From Rhodopirellula sp. SM50 (GTDB taxonomy: Bacteria > Planctomycetota > Planctomycetia > Pirellulales > Pirellulaceae): a DNA stretch of 64,000 nucleotides. A program made the position numbers and the translations under genes. Position 1 is the first letter of the stretch. The number at the start of each line of letters is the position of its first letter. The notes beneath the pieces are model-generated. The model worked only from the letters and a program-made list of their open reading frames with translations. It made no database searches and was not told the DNA's origin. Below are positions 26,023 through 34,845 of this stretch, one piece after another. The stretch spans positions 1 through 64,000 of the forward strand of contig NZ_NTFY01000039.1 in the NCBI RefSeq assembly GCF_002289565.1, in the 5' to 3' direction.

Positions 26023-26037
26023 GCATGTTGCGTGCCA
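26023..26037 (-). promoter_or_regulatory. Sigma-54 promoter, minus strand
   Basis: TGGCAC-GCAAC-ATGC on the minus strand: exact -24, one departure at -12 (A for the first T). Predicted start near 26011, 37 bases before GTG 25974. Confidence 0.6.
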
Positions 26038-26140
26038 GTGGCCATCCCCGCTTCGCAATCGCGTCTTCGGTCAACGCGGCGACGTTCTCGATGTCATTTG
26101 CCAGTGCGTTCCCAGGCACCAATGAATCCACCAGGGCATT

Positions 26141-26156
26141 CGGCATCGCGTTTGCA
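26141..26156 (+). promoter_or_regulatory. Sigma-54 promoter of baeRF gene
   Basis: CGGCAT-CGCGT-TTGCA: one departure (C for the first T), -24 GG and -12 GC at correct spacing. Predicted start near 26167, 34 bases before the ATG at 26201. Divergent from the minus-strand site at 26023-26037. Confidence 0.6.
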
Positions 26157-26200
26157 ACTGTCCTGGAGACAGCAGAACGTTTCCTCCTTTCCAAAGCGAG

Positions 26201-27316
26201 ATGGCGATGTCCACGATCACCAATGAACTCACACCAACTCGTCTGAAATCCGGCGATTTGAAAGAACTGGCCAATACAAGCGCGAAACCTTGCGTCTCAA
26301 TCCTGATGCCAACCTATCGAAGTGGCCCCGAGACCCAGCAAAACCCGATTCTTTTTAAGAATCTGCTCGGCGACGCGAAACGGCAGCTCGAGGCGGCCGG
26401 CCATGACTGTTCGATCGTTGACCCCCTTGAATCGCTTTCCACCAAGTTTGATTTCTGGCAACATCAAAGCGAAGGGCTGGCCCTCTTTGTGACGCCGGAA
26501 AAAACACGTCTCGTCCGGGCCAACCGATCCTTGCCAGAATGTGTTTTCGTGGGGGAGACGCTGTGGCTGTTACCGCTGGTGAGGCAGTGGAACACGGGCG
26601 ACACCCAGTTTGTCCTCTCGTTGACCTGGGACAATGCCAGCCTGTTCCGATTCGATGGCGAATCACTCGAGTTGGTCGAGACCGACGTGCTTCCAGCGAC
26701 CTTTCACGATCTCGTCGTGCCGCGTGACCCCGAAGTGAGCTTGCAGAACACGAGCCACCGCAGCCACGGAGGCGCCGGGGCGACGTCGACGGCGATCTTT
26801 CATGGCCATGGTGAAGGCGAAGATAAAATTGAGGCCGATCGCGACCAGTACCTTTCGCTGGTCGGCGATCAGGTCGCCGCGGAGATTTACAACACCGGCA
26901 TTCCGTTGGTGTTGGTCGCGACAACCGAAGTGGCGGGACATTTCGAAGCAACGACCGATGTGAGCGTCGACGCCAGGGTCGAAGGCAGCCCCTCGCAGTG
27001 GAGTGACCAGGAATTGCGGGAACGAGTCCGCCAAGCGATTTCCGACCAACCGAGTGATGGCAGCGAAAAGGATCTAGACCAGTTTGCCACCGCCATCGCG
27101 CAGTCACAAGGATCCAGCGAACTCTCTGAAATCGTCGCCGCCGCAGCCAACGGACGCGTCGATTCGTTGTTGATTTCCGCGGACGAAACAGATACCGACG
27201 CGACGCAATGGAACACGGCTGTCGTCGAGACCCTGCGTCAGGGAGGGCACGTTTTCCGGTGCCAAGCGGATCAGATGCCTGACGACGCAACGGTCATGGC
27301 CATCTTCCGTTACTAA
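26201..27316 (+). CDS. baeRF family (eRF1/Vms1-like) protein
   Basis: 371 residues. The N-terminus (VSILMPTYRSGPETQQNPILFKNLL, with FWQHQSEGLALFVTPE following) is that of the bacterial archaeo-eukaryotic release factor (baeRF) group, relatives of the eRF1/Vms1/Pelota RNase-H-like domain thought to act on ribosomes or peptidyl-tRNA. The middle holds a His/Gly-rich loop (HRSHGGAGATSTAIFHGHGEG), and the C-terminus (IVAAAANGRVDSLLIS, RQGGHVFRC) matches the L7Ae/Pelota-like third domain. No GGQ motif is visible. ATG 26207 is an alternative start. Divergent from the membrane-protein gene. Confidence 0.85.
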   Translation: MAMSTITNELTPTRLKSGDLKELANTSAKPCVSILMPTYRSGPETQQNPILFKNLLGDAKRQLEAAGHDCSIVDPLESLSTKFDFWQHQSEGLALFVTPEKTRLVRANRSLPECVFVGETLWLLPLVRQWNTGDTQFVLSLTWDNASLFRFDGESLELVETDVLPATFHDLVVPRDPEVSLQNTSHRSHGGAGATSTAIFHGHGEGEDKIEADRDQYLSLVGDQVAAEIYNTGIPLVLVATTEVAGHFEATTDVSVDARVEGSPSQWSDQELRERVRQAISDQPSDGSEKDLDQFATAIAQSQGSSELSEIVAAAANGRVDSLLISADETDTDATQWNTAVVETLRQGGHVFRCQADQMPDDATVMAIFRY

Positions 27317-27526
27317 GCAACGAGCAGTCAATGTTCGTCTAAACTTGCGTAGCTGCCCTCGCTGGGACGTCAATTTTATAACTGCAAGATTCATGGCTCC
27401 CTTCTCGCCCACAAATCGTAACAAGCTTGCTTGTCGATTTTCGGGGGAGAAGAGCTGGGGATGAGGGTGCTGGTGATCGGTTTTGCAGCCCACATCGATC
27501 GTCGCGGAAGTCGCTAAGCCTTTCGC

Positions 27527-27630
27527 AACGCCGGCCCTCTCTGGCGTTTGATTGCTGCGCAAACGCCGTCTCTCCCAGAGGGAGAGAATCTAAATCGGTT
27601 GCCAAATCCAGCAGTAAAAGAATCGACGTC
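27527..27630 (-). repeat. REP-B repeat copy 2 (inverted)
   Basis: The reverse complement of the 40199-40304 copy: AACGCCGGCCCTCTCTGGCG, GCTGCGCAAACGCCGTCTC, the CTCCC/GGGAG hairpin, GGTTGCCAAATCC, GACGTC. It lies in the 445-base gap 27317-27761 between the convergent baeRF and exchanger genes; I see no gene in that gap. Confidence 0.85.
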
Positions 27631-27761
27631 CCGCGGCGTGCCACATCAAAGCTTGGGGTCGCGTTAGCGCACCCCATGTTCTTGCTCTCGCACCCAACTG
27701 GTCGATCACCAACCAAGCCGGGCAATGATCGACCGCAATGGCGGTCGCCGGAAACTTCGAA

Positions 27762-28820
27762 CTACAGCGTCGAGTAGATTACCAACCCAATTCCGTACAC
27801 CAGCAAGACGGCGAATGAGTCGGTGCCCATCCCCAAGATCGTGCGATCACGGCGTTCCAGGATCCCCCACAGGTACAGGCTGGTGACAATAATCCCAAGT
27901 GCCGCGAGGAAGCCGGACGACGGGGACATGACGTCGAAAATCGCACCGTCGCGATAGGTCAGGTCGGCGGGAAAGAAGAGCGCGATTTCGATCGAATTGG
28001 TCCCCAGAATGTTTGCCGCGGCCATACTGTAGGCGCCGAACCGAACGGCGGAATACGTCGTGCTGACCTCCGGCAGACTGGTCGCCAACGCGACCAACGT
28101 CGCGCCGACGAGACTCTGGCCGACCCCGGTTTGTTCGGCGATCGCTTCGCCCGTTTTGGCGACAAAGAAGCCTCCGATCAGGACGGCGAGTGAGGCGATC
28201 GCGAAGAAACCGACCAACGCCTTGGTCGAGGTTTCTGCGTATTCGGATTGGTACGCATCCTTGAGGTCACGCGCCGATTCGGGCGGTTGGGCCAATTCGC
28301 CGCTCGGTTTCCAGCGTGGGTCGCCTTCGTAACGATAGATCACCCACACGGAAAAGACATAGAATCCGAAGATCACCAACGGCCACAGGCCGAGGTGAGC
28401 AATGGTCCCCAATTCGCCGCTGCTGACCGCCGCCGCTGCCAGGGCGATCAGCGCGATCAACATCACTCCCACCATCAGCAGCGATGATCGTGGTGAGAAC
28501 AGCGTCAGCGCCCTGCCTCGCAACACCACCGCGTCGATGATCCCCAGCACGGCGATCTGCATGGCGACTCCGCCAAGCAGGTTCGCTCCGGCCAGCTGCG
28601 CCGCACCTGAGTACGCGGCTGTACAGGTCGTTGCCATCTCCGGCAGGCTCGTCGCCCCACCGAGCAACAGGGCACCGGCGAAGGCTTCACCGATCCCTGT
28701 CCGATCGGCAAATAAGTCGACGTAACGGCTAAGTTTTGTGCCCGCCAGCCAAACCAGGATTGCCCCGCCCACAAAGATTGCGGCGTTGGCCAGTAACGGA
28801 AGTTCCAGGAAAGAAATCAT
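27762..28820 (-). CDS. Sodium/calcium exchanger family membrane protein
   Basis: 352 residues with about ten helices in two inverted halves of the CaCA superfamily. Each half has an alpha-repeat: GEAFAGALLLGGATSLPEMAT in the first and GQSLVGATLVALATSLPEVST in the second, with the ion-binding Glu of SLPE in both. A cytoplasmic loop of about 55 residues (YEGDPRWKPSGELAQ) joins the halves. It should exchange Ca2+ or another cation for Na+ or H+. The start is ATG 28820; ATG 28844 falls inside the sigma-54 site at 28834-28848. The predicted transcript start (about 28822) would leave almost no leader. Confidence 0.93.
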   Translation of the reverse strand: MISFLELPLLANAAIFVGGAILVWLAGTKLSRYVDLFADRTGIGEAFAGALLLGGATSLPEMATTCTAAYSGAAQLAGANLLGGVAMQIAVLGIIDAVVLRGRALTLFSPRSSLLMVGVMLIALIALAAAAVSSGELGTIAHLGLWPLVIFGFYVFSVWVIYRYEGDPRWKPSGELAQPPESARDLKDAYQSEYAETSTKALVGFFAIASLAVLIGGFFVAKTGEAIAEQTGVGQSLVGATLVALATSLPEVSTTYSAVRFGAYSMAAANILGTNSIEIALFFPADLTYRDGAIFDVMSPSSGFLAALGIIVTSLYLWGILERRDRTILGMGTDSFAVLLVYGIGLVIYSTL

Positions 28821-28833
28821 GCTCGATCGCAGT

Positions 28834-28848
28834 GCAACGAACATGCCA
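28834..28848 (-). promoter_or_regulatory. Sigma-54 promoter of exchanger gene (exact)
   Basis: TGGCAT-GTTCG-TTGC on the minus strand, exact consensus. Predicted start near 28822, two bases from the ATG at 28820. Confidence 0.7.
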
Positions 28849-28961
28849 GTCGGGTCGTGCCGAGCGCTCGCGCGACCAGTACCCGCCTGATGCCCCTGAG
28901 TGACGAGAACGCCAGACCATCTGACATTGTCCCGAGAAGGGCACGCCGCGTTGCGATGCAT

Positions 28962-28977
28962 TGGCATATCGATTGCT
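28962..28977 (+). promoter_or_regulatory. Sigma-54 promoter upstream of 29231 gene (exact)
   Basis: TGGCAT-ATCGA-TTGCT, exact consensus. Predicted start near 28988, which leaves a 243-base leader before the ATG at 29231. The divergent gap 28821-29230 holds this site and the exchanger promoter and no other gene I can support. Confidence 0.7.
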
Positions 28978-29230
28978 CTCCATCCCGGATGCAGAAACCA
29001 TTCCGGGGCGCTGGAATGGGCCCCAACAGCAACTCGATTGAGCGACTGTTGGCGATCCCTCGACTCAGCACCTGACGCTGCTTTCCCAACCGGCCTCGTT
29101 GGTCGAATTTTGATCGGCTTGGTCGTTGGGAATGACCGCTTGTGTGCCGGTGATGTTGAATGATGATTCATCAATCCACCGCAACGCTCGGTCAGTGCTT
29201 ACCAAAGAACTCCAAACAAAAAAGCGAAAC

Positions 29231-29590
29231 ATGAGCAATGTAAATCCGCAGATCGAAAAACAACTCGACAAGCTTGCCTCGATCTGTTGCACACGGCTTG
29301 AGCACTCGTCGAAAAATCCGGCGTTGGATGACTCGTCGGTCGAAGAACTATTGAAGTCGCTGTTAATGAGTGGCTACGCTCGCCTGCCCGACCGGACACT
29401 ACAGGTTGACATCGAGGATCGCGTGAAAGACATGTGTCGCGAACCGGCAATGCATCGGGGCGGCGCGCTGTCGGGACTCACCCAACAATTGCAAAACAAG
29501 TTTGACCAATTGAAGAGCTGGGAGTCGCGTCAACCCGACGAAACGAGCAAGGCCAAAGCGGCCAACATCAGTTCAGCGACTGACGCATGA
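29231..29590 (+). CDS. Small cytoplasmic protein of unknown function
   Basis: 119 residues from ATG 29231 (MSNVNPQIEKQLDKL). It has no signal peptide or membrane segment and is largely helical, with NPALDDSSVEELLKSLL and KFDQLKSWESRQP. I recognise no family. It lies 59 bases upstream of the AI-2E-type transporter on the same strand, probably co-transcribed from the sigma-54 site at 28962. Confidence 0.65.
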   Translation: MSNVNPQIEKQLDKLASICCTRLEHSSKNPALDDSSVEELLKSLLMSGYARLPDRTLQVDIEDRVKDMCREPAMHRGGALSGLTQQLQNKFDQLKSWESRQPDETSKAKAANISSATDA

Positions 29591-29649
29591 GCCACCCATT
29601 CCAGCCAAGGGAGTGATCCTAGAAAACTTTCATCAGAGAGTCGCCGGAC

Positions 29650-30732
29650 ATGCCACGCAATCTTTCATTCTGGCTATTGATCGTTTCGGTCGCTCTCTTC
29701 GGGTTGCTGTTCTTTCATGTCATCAAGCCGTTCATCGTGGCGATCTTCGTGGCCTTGGTGTTGACGGTGTTGTTTGCACCGTTGCACCGCTGGTTGACCG
29801 AACGGCTGGCCGGTCACGCGCGAATCGCGGCCGGCGCGACGACCTTGCTGGTGGTCATCGCGGTGCTGCTGCCCATCTGCGTCACACTTTTGATGGCCGG
29901 TACCCAGGTCATGCAGATCGGAGCCGACGTCGCTGGGCGATTTGAGGCCACATCGTCCAACGGGATCGAGGAGACCGTTGAGATGATTGAGTCAACACAG
30001 ATCGGCGACGCGATCGAAGATCTCAACACCCGGTTGCCAGAAGAGCAGCGGCAACACCTAAGGCGAGCGGTCTTGCGGATTACCGACGGTGTGACGGTGG
30101 AAGTGTACGACAAGACGCGTGGGTTGCTGTCGGACTTTTTCACGTTCGCCGTCAGCCTGGCGATCATGATGCTCGCTCTCTACTATTTCCTCGCCGACCG
30201 CGAGGTGTTCTTGTGTGAACTGCATCGCATGATGCCGTTGAAAAACCAGGAAGAACAACGATTGACCGAGCGGTTTCAGTCGGTCTGTCGCGGCGTCGTG
30301 TTGGGGACCGTGGTGGCCGGCGTGGTGCAAGCGGCTTTATCCGGCGTAGCATTCGCACTCTTGGGGGTACCGAACGTTTGGTTGCTGATCGTGCTGACGA
30401 TGTTCTCTTCGTTCATCCCGTTGCTGGGATCCGCCGCGGTCTGGGGCAGTGTGGCGGCGTGGCTGCTTTTTGATGGGCATTATGCATCCGGGATCGGGCT
30501 GGCGGTTTACGGCGCGGTGATTGTCGCGTCATCAGACAACCTGGTTCGTGCCTACGTGATCGGTAATCAAGCAAGGCTACATCCCTTGGTTGCTTTGGTG
30601 ACCGTGCTGGGGGCGCTGAAGTTGATGGGGTTGTGGGGCATCTTCGTCGGCCCAATGGTCGCCGCGTTCTTTTATGCCCTGCTGAACATCACCCGGGATC
30701 GTGTTGCCAACCAACGACAACTGGCGGCATGA
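29650..30732 (+). CDS. AI-2E family transporter (PerM-like)
   Basis: 360 residues with about eight helices and a central soluble domain. Family signatures are HVIKPFIVAIFVALVLTVLFAPLHRWL near the start, a helical extracytoplasmic region (about 90-160), LALYYFLADRE, and GVPNVWLLIVLTMFSSFIPLLG with LMGLWGIFVGPMVAAF near the end. The family includes the autoinducer-2 exporter TqsA and Na+/H+ antiporters; the substrate here is unknown. The ATG follows a short gap after the upstream small gene. Confidence 0.93.
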   Translation: MPRNLSFWLLIVSVALFGLLFFHVIKPFIVAIFVALVLTVLFAPLHRWLTERLAGHARIAAGATTLLVVIAVLLPICVTLLMAGTQVMQIGADVAGRFEATSSNGIEETVEMIESTQIGDAIEDLNTRLPEEQRQHLRRAVLRITDGVTVEVYDKTRGLLSDFFTFAVSLAIMMLALYYFLADREVFLCELHRMMPLKNQEEQRLTERFQSVCRGVVLGTVVAGVVQAALSGVAFALLGVPNVWLLIVLTMFSSFIPLLGSAAVWGSVAAWLLFDGHYASGIGLAVYGAVIVASSDNLVRAYVIGNQARLHPLVALVTVLGALKLMGLWGIFVGPMVAAFFYALLNITRDRVANQRQLAA

Positions 30733-30746
30733 CCAGGCATTCCCAG

Positions 30747-30762
30747 TGGCATGGTGTTTGCA
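30747..30762 (+). promoter_or_regulatory. Sigma-54 promoter of epimerase-VKOR-SPW operon (exact)
   Basis: TGGCAT-GGTGT-TTGCA, exact consensus, in the 72-base gap between the transporter and epimerase genes. Predicted start near 30773, 32 bases before the ATG at 30805. Confidence 0.8.
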
Positions 30763-30804
30763 GAGTCGCATAGGCGTACGTTTTTTCTTCAAGCGGAGTG
30801 ATTC

Positions 30805-31863
30805 ATGTCTGTACCACGTCCTGCCGTCATTGTCACGGGAAGCTCGGGTCTGCTGGGGCAACCGGTGTGCCGCGCGTTGGCTGATCGCGGCTATGAAGTC
30901 TTCGGATTCGATCGCGTCGGATTGCCTGAGCCGCCGAAAAGCCACGCCAACGTTTATGACGTCGAGTGCGACCTGACCAGCTACGAGAATGTGCGTGGCG
31001 CGGTCGCGGACGTTCGACGACGCACCGATGGCAAGCTCGCCAGCGTCGTTCACCTGGCGGCGTACTATGATTTCTCCGGAGAAGGCAGTGAAGCGTACGA
31101 CGAAGTCACGGTCAATGGAACCGATCGGTTGCTCAACGCGCTGGACGAGTTTGAACTGCAACAATTCATTTTCAGCAGTACGATGCTGGTGCACGAACCG
31201 TGTGAGCCGGGCCAACACATCGCCGAGACAGACCCGCTGTTGGCGAAGTGGCCCTATCCCGAAAGCAAAATCCGAACCGAACGGCTGATTCGTGAGGGTC
31301 ACCCCGGGGTGCGGTCCGTGTTCTTGCGGATCGCCGGGGTCTACACCGATTACGGGCGTCAACCGACAATCGTGCAGCAGATCAAGCGGATTTACGAAAA
31401 GGATTTTCAAAGCTACTTCTTTCCCGGCGATACCGAGACCGGACAATCGGCGGTTCACCTGGACGACGCGGTCGATGCGGTCGTGGCGACCGTTGAGCAG
31501 CGCGATCGGATCGAAGCCAAGACGGCTATCTTGATCGGCGAGCCGGATCCTCCCCCCTACGAAACGCTTCAAGATGAAATTGGGCGTCTGATTCATGGCA
31601 AGGAATGGACGACGCTGTGCGTTCCGAAACCGCTGGCGAAAGTGGGGGCGTCGGTCACCGACACGCTGTCCAATGGCGAAGCGTTCATCAAGCCGTTCAT
31701 GGTCAACATGGCCGATGACCATTACGCACTCGATCTCTCGCGGGCCAAAGAGCTGCTCGACTGGGAACCGAAACGCCGACTGATCGATCGGCTGCCAAAG
31801 ATCATTGACGGGCTGAAACAGGATCCCGATCAGTGGTACCGCAAGAACGGTCTGGAACGATAA
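30805..31863 (+). CDS. NAD-dependent epimerase/dehydratase family protein
   Basis: 352 residues, extended SDR fold. The cofactor motif is [14 protein letters not shown], followed by [14 protein letters not shown], a catalytic Ser region ([11 protein letters not shown]) and the YxxxK motif in [11 protein letters not shown]. The C-terminal substrate domain is about 120 residues long. The substrate is not determined; sugar nucleotides are usual for the fold. First gene of a three-gene operon with a VKOR-like protein (5-base gap) and a small membrane protein, under an exact sigma-54 site. Confidence 0.9.
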   Translation: MSVPRPAVIVTGSSGLLGQPVCRALADRGYEVFGFDRVGLPEPPKSHANVYDVECDLTSYENVRGAVADVRRRTDGKLASVVHLAAYYDFSGEGSEAYDEVTVNGTDRLLNALDEFELQQFIFSSTMLVHEPCEPGQHIAETDPLLAKWPYPESKIRTERLIREGHPGVRSVFLRIAGVYTDYGRQPTIVQQIKRIYEKDFQSYFFPGDTETGQSAVHLDDAVDAVVATVEQRDRIEAKTAILIGEPDPPPYETLQDEIGRLIHGKEWTTLCVPKPLAKVGASVTDTLSNGEAFIKPFMVNMADDHYALDLSRAKELLDWEPKRRLIDRLPKIIDGLKQDPDQWYRKNGLER

Positions 31864-31868
31864 CACCG

Positions 31869-32501
31869 ATGTCGCACGCAACACTTCCCGTCGACGACTT
31901 GGATCGCAACGTCCCGCCGTACCCACACAACCCCTCGGCGTGGTCACAGCGAATCCCGATTTGCATTCTGGCGTTCGTCGCCGCTGCCATCTCCGCGCAC
32001 CTGTCCCTGTACCAATGGGGGCTAATCGAAACCGCTTGGGATCCCTTCTTTGGCAGTGGCACGGCCGAGGTCTTGAAGTCAAAGACGGCGACGCAGATGT
32101 ATGCCATCATCGGCATTCACGATGCGGCGCTTGGAGTGTTGGCATACCTGGGAGACGCCATCTTGGGTTTCGCCGGATCGACGCGGCGGTGGCAGTACCG
32201 TCCCTGGTTGGTGATCCTGTTCGGGATTGACGTGATTCCGCTGGGCATTGTCAGTGTCGTGCTGGTCTTGATCCAGGCGGCTATTATCGGTTCATGGTGT
32301 TTCTTGTGCTTGGTAACCGCTGCGATCTCGTTGATCCTCGTCTACTGGGCGTGGGATGAAGTCCGGGCGTCCCTGATGTACCTGTGGATTGTTTGGAAAC
32401 AGAACCATGATTGGCGACTACTGTGGGATGCGTTTTGGGGCAATCGCTGCGAAGCGATTGATCACGCGGCGGAAACCTTGTTATCGCGGGAGACTGCGTG
32501 A
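31869..32501 (+). CDS. Vitamin K epoxide reductase (VKOR)-like protein
   Basis: 210 residues with four to five helices. The quinone-reducing active-site pair is C-F-L-C in [15 protein letters not shown], and the first helix plus loop ([19 protein letters not shown]) aligns with the VKOR start. The outer-loop cysteine pair that normally relays electrons from a DsbA-like partner is not visible (WDPFFGSG instead of a Cys-containing loop). Family members oxidise thiol partners and reduce quinone for disulfide formation. The C-terminal ~50 residues are cytoplasmic. The start at 31869 follows the epimerase stop by 5 bases. Confidence 0.88.
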   Translation: MSHATLPVDDLDRNVPPYPHNPSAWSQRIPICILAFVAAAISAHLSLYQWGLIETAWDPFFGSGTAEVLKSKTATQMYAIIGIHDAALGVLAYLGDAILGFAGSTRRWQYRPWLVILFGIDVIPLGIVSVVLVLIQAAIIGSWCFLCLVTAAISLILVYWAWDEVRASLMYLWIVWKQNHDWRLLWDAFWGNRCEAIDHAAETLLSRETA

Positions 32502-32848
32502 TGTGGGGACGCGTCGTTGAGATCATGACCGCAGTCTGGCTGGCGGCAAGCCCGTTTGTCTTTCAGGTGCAAGGCAGCGATTCGTTTGTGCTGATCGATT
32601 CGTTGGTTGCGTTGCTGATTGTGATTCTCTCGGGGTTGTCGTACTGGCATCCGACCCGGCATGCGCACTTGCTGATCCTGGTCGTCGCGACCGGGCTAAC
32701 GTTGTGGGGGCGCTTTGCAGAACTTCCCCCGCCACCGATTCACCAAAATCACATTGTCGTCGGACTCTTTCTACTGATGATCGCCATCATCCCGAATGCC
32801 GCGTCGCGTCCGCCCCTCGCGTGGCGCTCGTCTGCCGGATCGCATTGA
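32501..32848 (+). CDS. SPW-type small membrane protein
   Basis: 115 residues, three to four short helices. Its layout, with W-x(8)-SPFVF near the start (AVWLAASPFVFQV) and a second half opening with a similar helix pair, resembles SPW-repeat proteins, whose function is unknown. The ATG shares a base with the VKOR stop (TGATG); GTG 32498 one codon earlier is an alternative. Last gene of the epimerase-VKOR operon. Four bases separate its stop from the convergent glycosidase-like gene. Confidence 0.75.
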   Translation: MWGRVVEIMTAVWLAASPFVFQVQGSDSFVLIDSLVALLIVILSGLSYWHPTRHAHLLILVVATGLTLWGRFAELPPPPIHQNHIVVGLFLLMIAIIPNAASRPPLAWRSSAGSH

Positions 32849-32852
32849 TCGG

Positions 32853-34445
32853 TCAGCCGCTGGCCAGATGTTCGTCGGTTTGATTGGGTGGTGCGAGTCG
32901 TTCCAACTGGATTTCGGAAACTCTCACTTTCGCCGTCTCCAAATAGACACCCATCTTTCCCGTGTCAAAACTCTGGTCCGCCAATGACAAAACGACCCGG
33001 CCATTGACCGACACTTCGATGTAGCTTCCGAAGACGATCAACCGCACGGCGAGCGCATCGCGAACCTCGGTGTACCAGAAACCGGATTGCAACGGTTGAA
33101 ACTGCATCATCTGTTCGCCACTGCCGTCTTCACCGGTTCCCCAGGCCCGCAGCTGGGCGACGCCTTTGAGGACGTCCAGTGAGAGGTAGTACCCGTCGCG
33201 TGTTTCGGGATCGATGCGAAAGACCAGTCCGCACTTGCCAAGCCCCTGCATTTCCAACTTGGCTTGAAAGCGAAAGTGGTCCAACCGGTCATCGAACAAG
33301 AAGGCTTGAAACCCACTTTCACACGCCAGATCCAGATGCCCGCCTTCGACGCGACACTCTCGCATCTGCGGCCCCACATCATCGATCAGACTGTGAATGC
33401 ACCTCGTATCGAGCGGTTCTCGCAAGTACTGATTGATGCCTTCGAACGTCACCGCTCGCAGCAAGCCGTGTTCGTTTTTGACCAAGCGTTTGGGCGGTGG
33501 CATCAAGTTTTCAGCCGTTCGGTCTTCCCGATTCATCGAATAGAAATTCCACAGCAACCATCCTTGATCATCACGGCAGACTCGGCCTGCGTAGTTGCCT
33601 TGGGGCAGCAACACGTTGTCGTGATAGCTTTGCCAACGGTGGCCGATCTCGTCGGTGTGCCAGTAACGAATTTTTGCGTCTTCGCGAATACTACCGATCA
33701 AGTAATGATCGTCGTCGACGACGATCAAATTCGGCACTTCGATATCATCGTACAATCGCGGGTGATGCAGCGGCGGGTGCGCAACGAAATGGTTGGGTTC
33801 GACTTCTTTCATCAATGCGACGCAACCGCGGCGCACGACCGGTCCCGTATTCACGCGCCCGGCCGCCATCAGCCAGCCATCGTTGCCATCATGATGGTAG
33901 AACGGATCGCGAAAACTGACCCAGTGACGGCCCTCCGTCAGCGACGCTTCGTAATACTCCGGATCCGGCTCCAAAGGGAAACAACTCGTTTGATCAAACA
34001 TCGCATGGCGGGCATCCGCGGACGTCGCCCGGCTTTGCTGCACCGCTCGCTTGACACGCTCAGGGTCCCTCGGGCCGCGGTGATCCTCCCACCGGATCGG
34101 GGTCTTTTGCCAATGAAACAGATCGTCGCTGACCGCCATCCCCAACCGTTGAAAGGCGCCTTGATCGCGCCGTGACAGGCCGGTGTAGAACATCCGCCAA
34201 CGCCCGGAATGATGGGGATCGGGCGAAACATGCATCGTCCACAGCATCAAGTCGTCCCACGTGCCGGGATCGCCGATGAACAGCGCGTTATTGACTCGCC
34301 GCCAATTCAACGCGTCGGTGCTGACGGCGTGGGCGATAAAGTCGTGGTTGGGCAGGACGAGGTGGAATAAGTGATACAGGCCGTCATGGAACAAGACGTC
34401 CACGTCGCCGATCGTTTTTCTGCTGCCATCAGTTTCTGCAAACAT
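32853..34445 (-). CDS. GH32-like glycosidase fold protein
   Basis: 530 residues: an N-terminal five-bladed beta-propeller (about 1-340) and a C-terminal beta-sandwich (about 370-520; [24 protein letters not shown]-type strands). The three acidic positions of GH32 can be proposed: Asp in [16 protein letters not shown], Asp in [10 protein letters not shown] (the RDP motif) and Glu in [10 protein letters not shown] (in place of E-C-P). The classical WMNDPNG is not conserved, so a fructan/sucrose substrate is not assured. There is no signal peptide from ATG 34445, so it is probably cytoplasmic. The longer start at 34574 adds an unconserved Arg-rich stretch. Confidence 0.8.
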   Translation of the reverse strand: MFAETDGSRKTIGDVDVLFHDGLYHLFHLVLPNHDFIAHAVSTDALNWRRVNNALFIGDPGTWDDLMLWTMHVSPDPHHSGRWRMFYTGLSRRDQGAFQRLGMAVSDDLFHWQKTPIRWEDHRGPRDPERVKRAVQQSRATSADARHAMFDQTSCFPLEPDPEYYEASLTEGRHWVSFRDPFYHHDGNDGWLMAAGRVNTGPVVRRGCVALMKEVEPNHFVAHPPLHHPRLYDDIEVPNLIVVDDDHYLIGSIREDAKIRYWHTDEIGHRWQSYHDNVLLPQGNYAGRVCRDDQGWLLWNFYSMNREDRTAENLMPPPKRLVKNEHGLLRAVTFEGINQYLREPLDTRCIHSLIDDVGPQMRECRVEGGHLDLACESGFQAFLFDDRLDHFRFQAKLEMQGLGKCGLVFRIDPETRDGYYLSLDVLKGVAQLRAWGTGEDGSGEQMMQFQPLQSGFWYTEVRDALAVRLIVFGSYIEVSVNGRVVLSLADQSFDTGKMGVYLETAKVRVSEIQLERLAPPNQTDEHLASG

Positions 34446-34845
34446 GGGCAATAATGTACACCAACTCGGTCGCGACGCCCCACCCCAATCGCTCCCAAGT
34501 CGACGCGGCTCCGCTGGCAATCGCAGCTCACCGCTTGCATCTCGGTCTGCTCGAAAATCCGTCGCGCGGGTCAATCAGCGACCGGCGGACGAATGGAGAG
34601 ACACGCGTCTGCCGGCGCGGACAGGAAAAATCGTGTTCGGCATGGGAACTGCTTCGGTTGGCTGCGGTCGGCATCGAATCGCACGGCATCGAATCGCACG
34701 GCGCGATTGAGTCGTCGAGTCGCCGATCGGCGGAAACACCTCCCCCCCCGGGCATCCGGTCGGCATTCAGGAGCCCTTGCCCGCCCGGAAAGAACCATTC
34801 CGACTCGATTTTGACGGTCCCCACTGAGGAGAATAAAACGCGATC
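34446..34845. other. Divergent gap between GH32-like and lipid genes
   Basis: 400 bases with no convincing gene. There is a weak sigma-54-type match on the plus strand (34638-34653, CGGCAT-GGGAA-CTGCT, two departures) that could serve the phosphatidylcholine-synthase-like gene with a 180-base leader. A 15-base direct repeat, CGGCATCGAATCGCA, occurs twice in tandem near 34670-34699. I found no site for the minus-strand gene. Confidence 0.4.
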
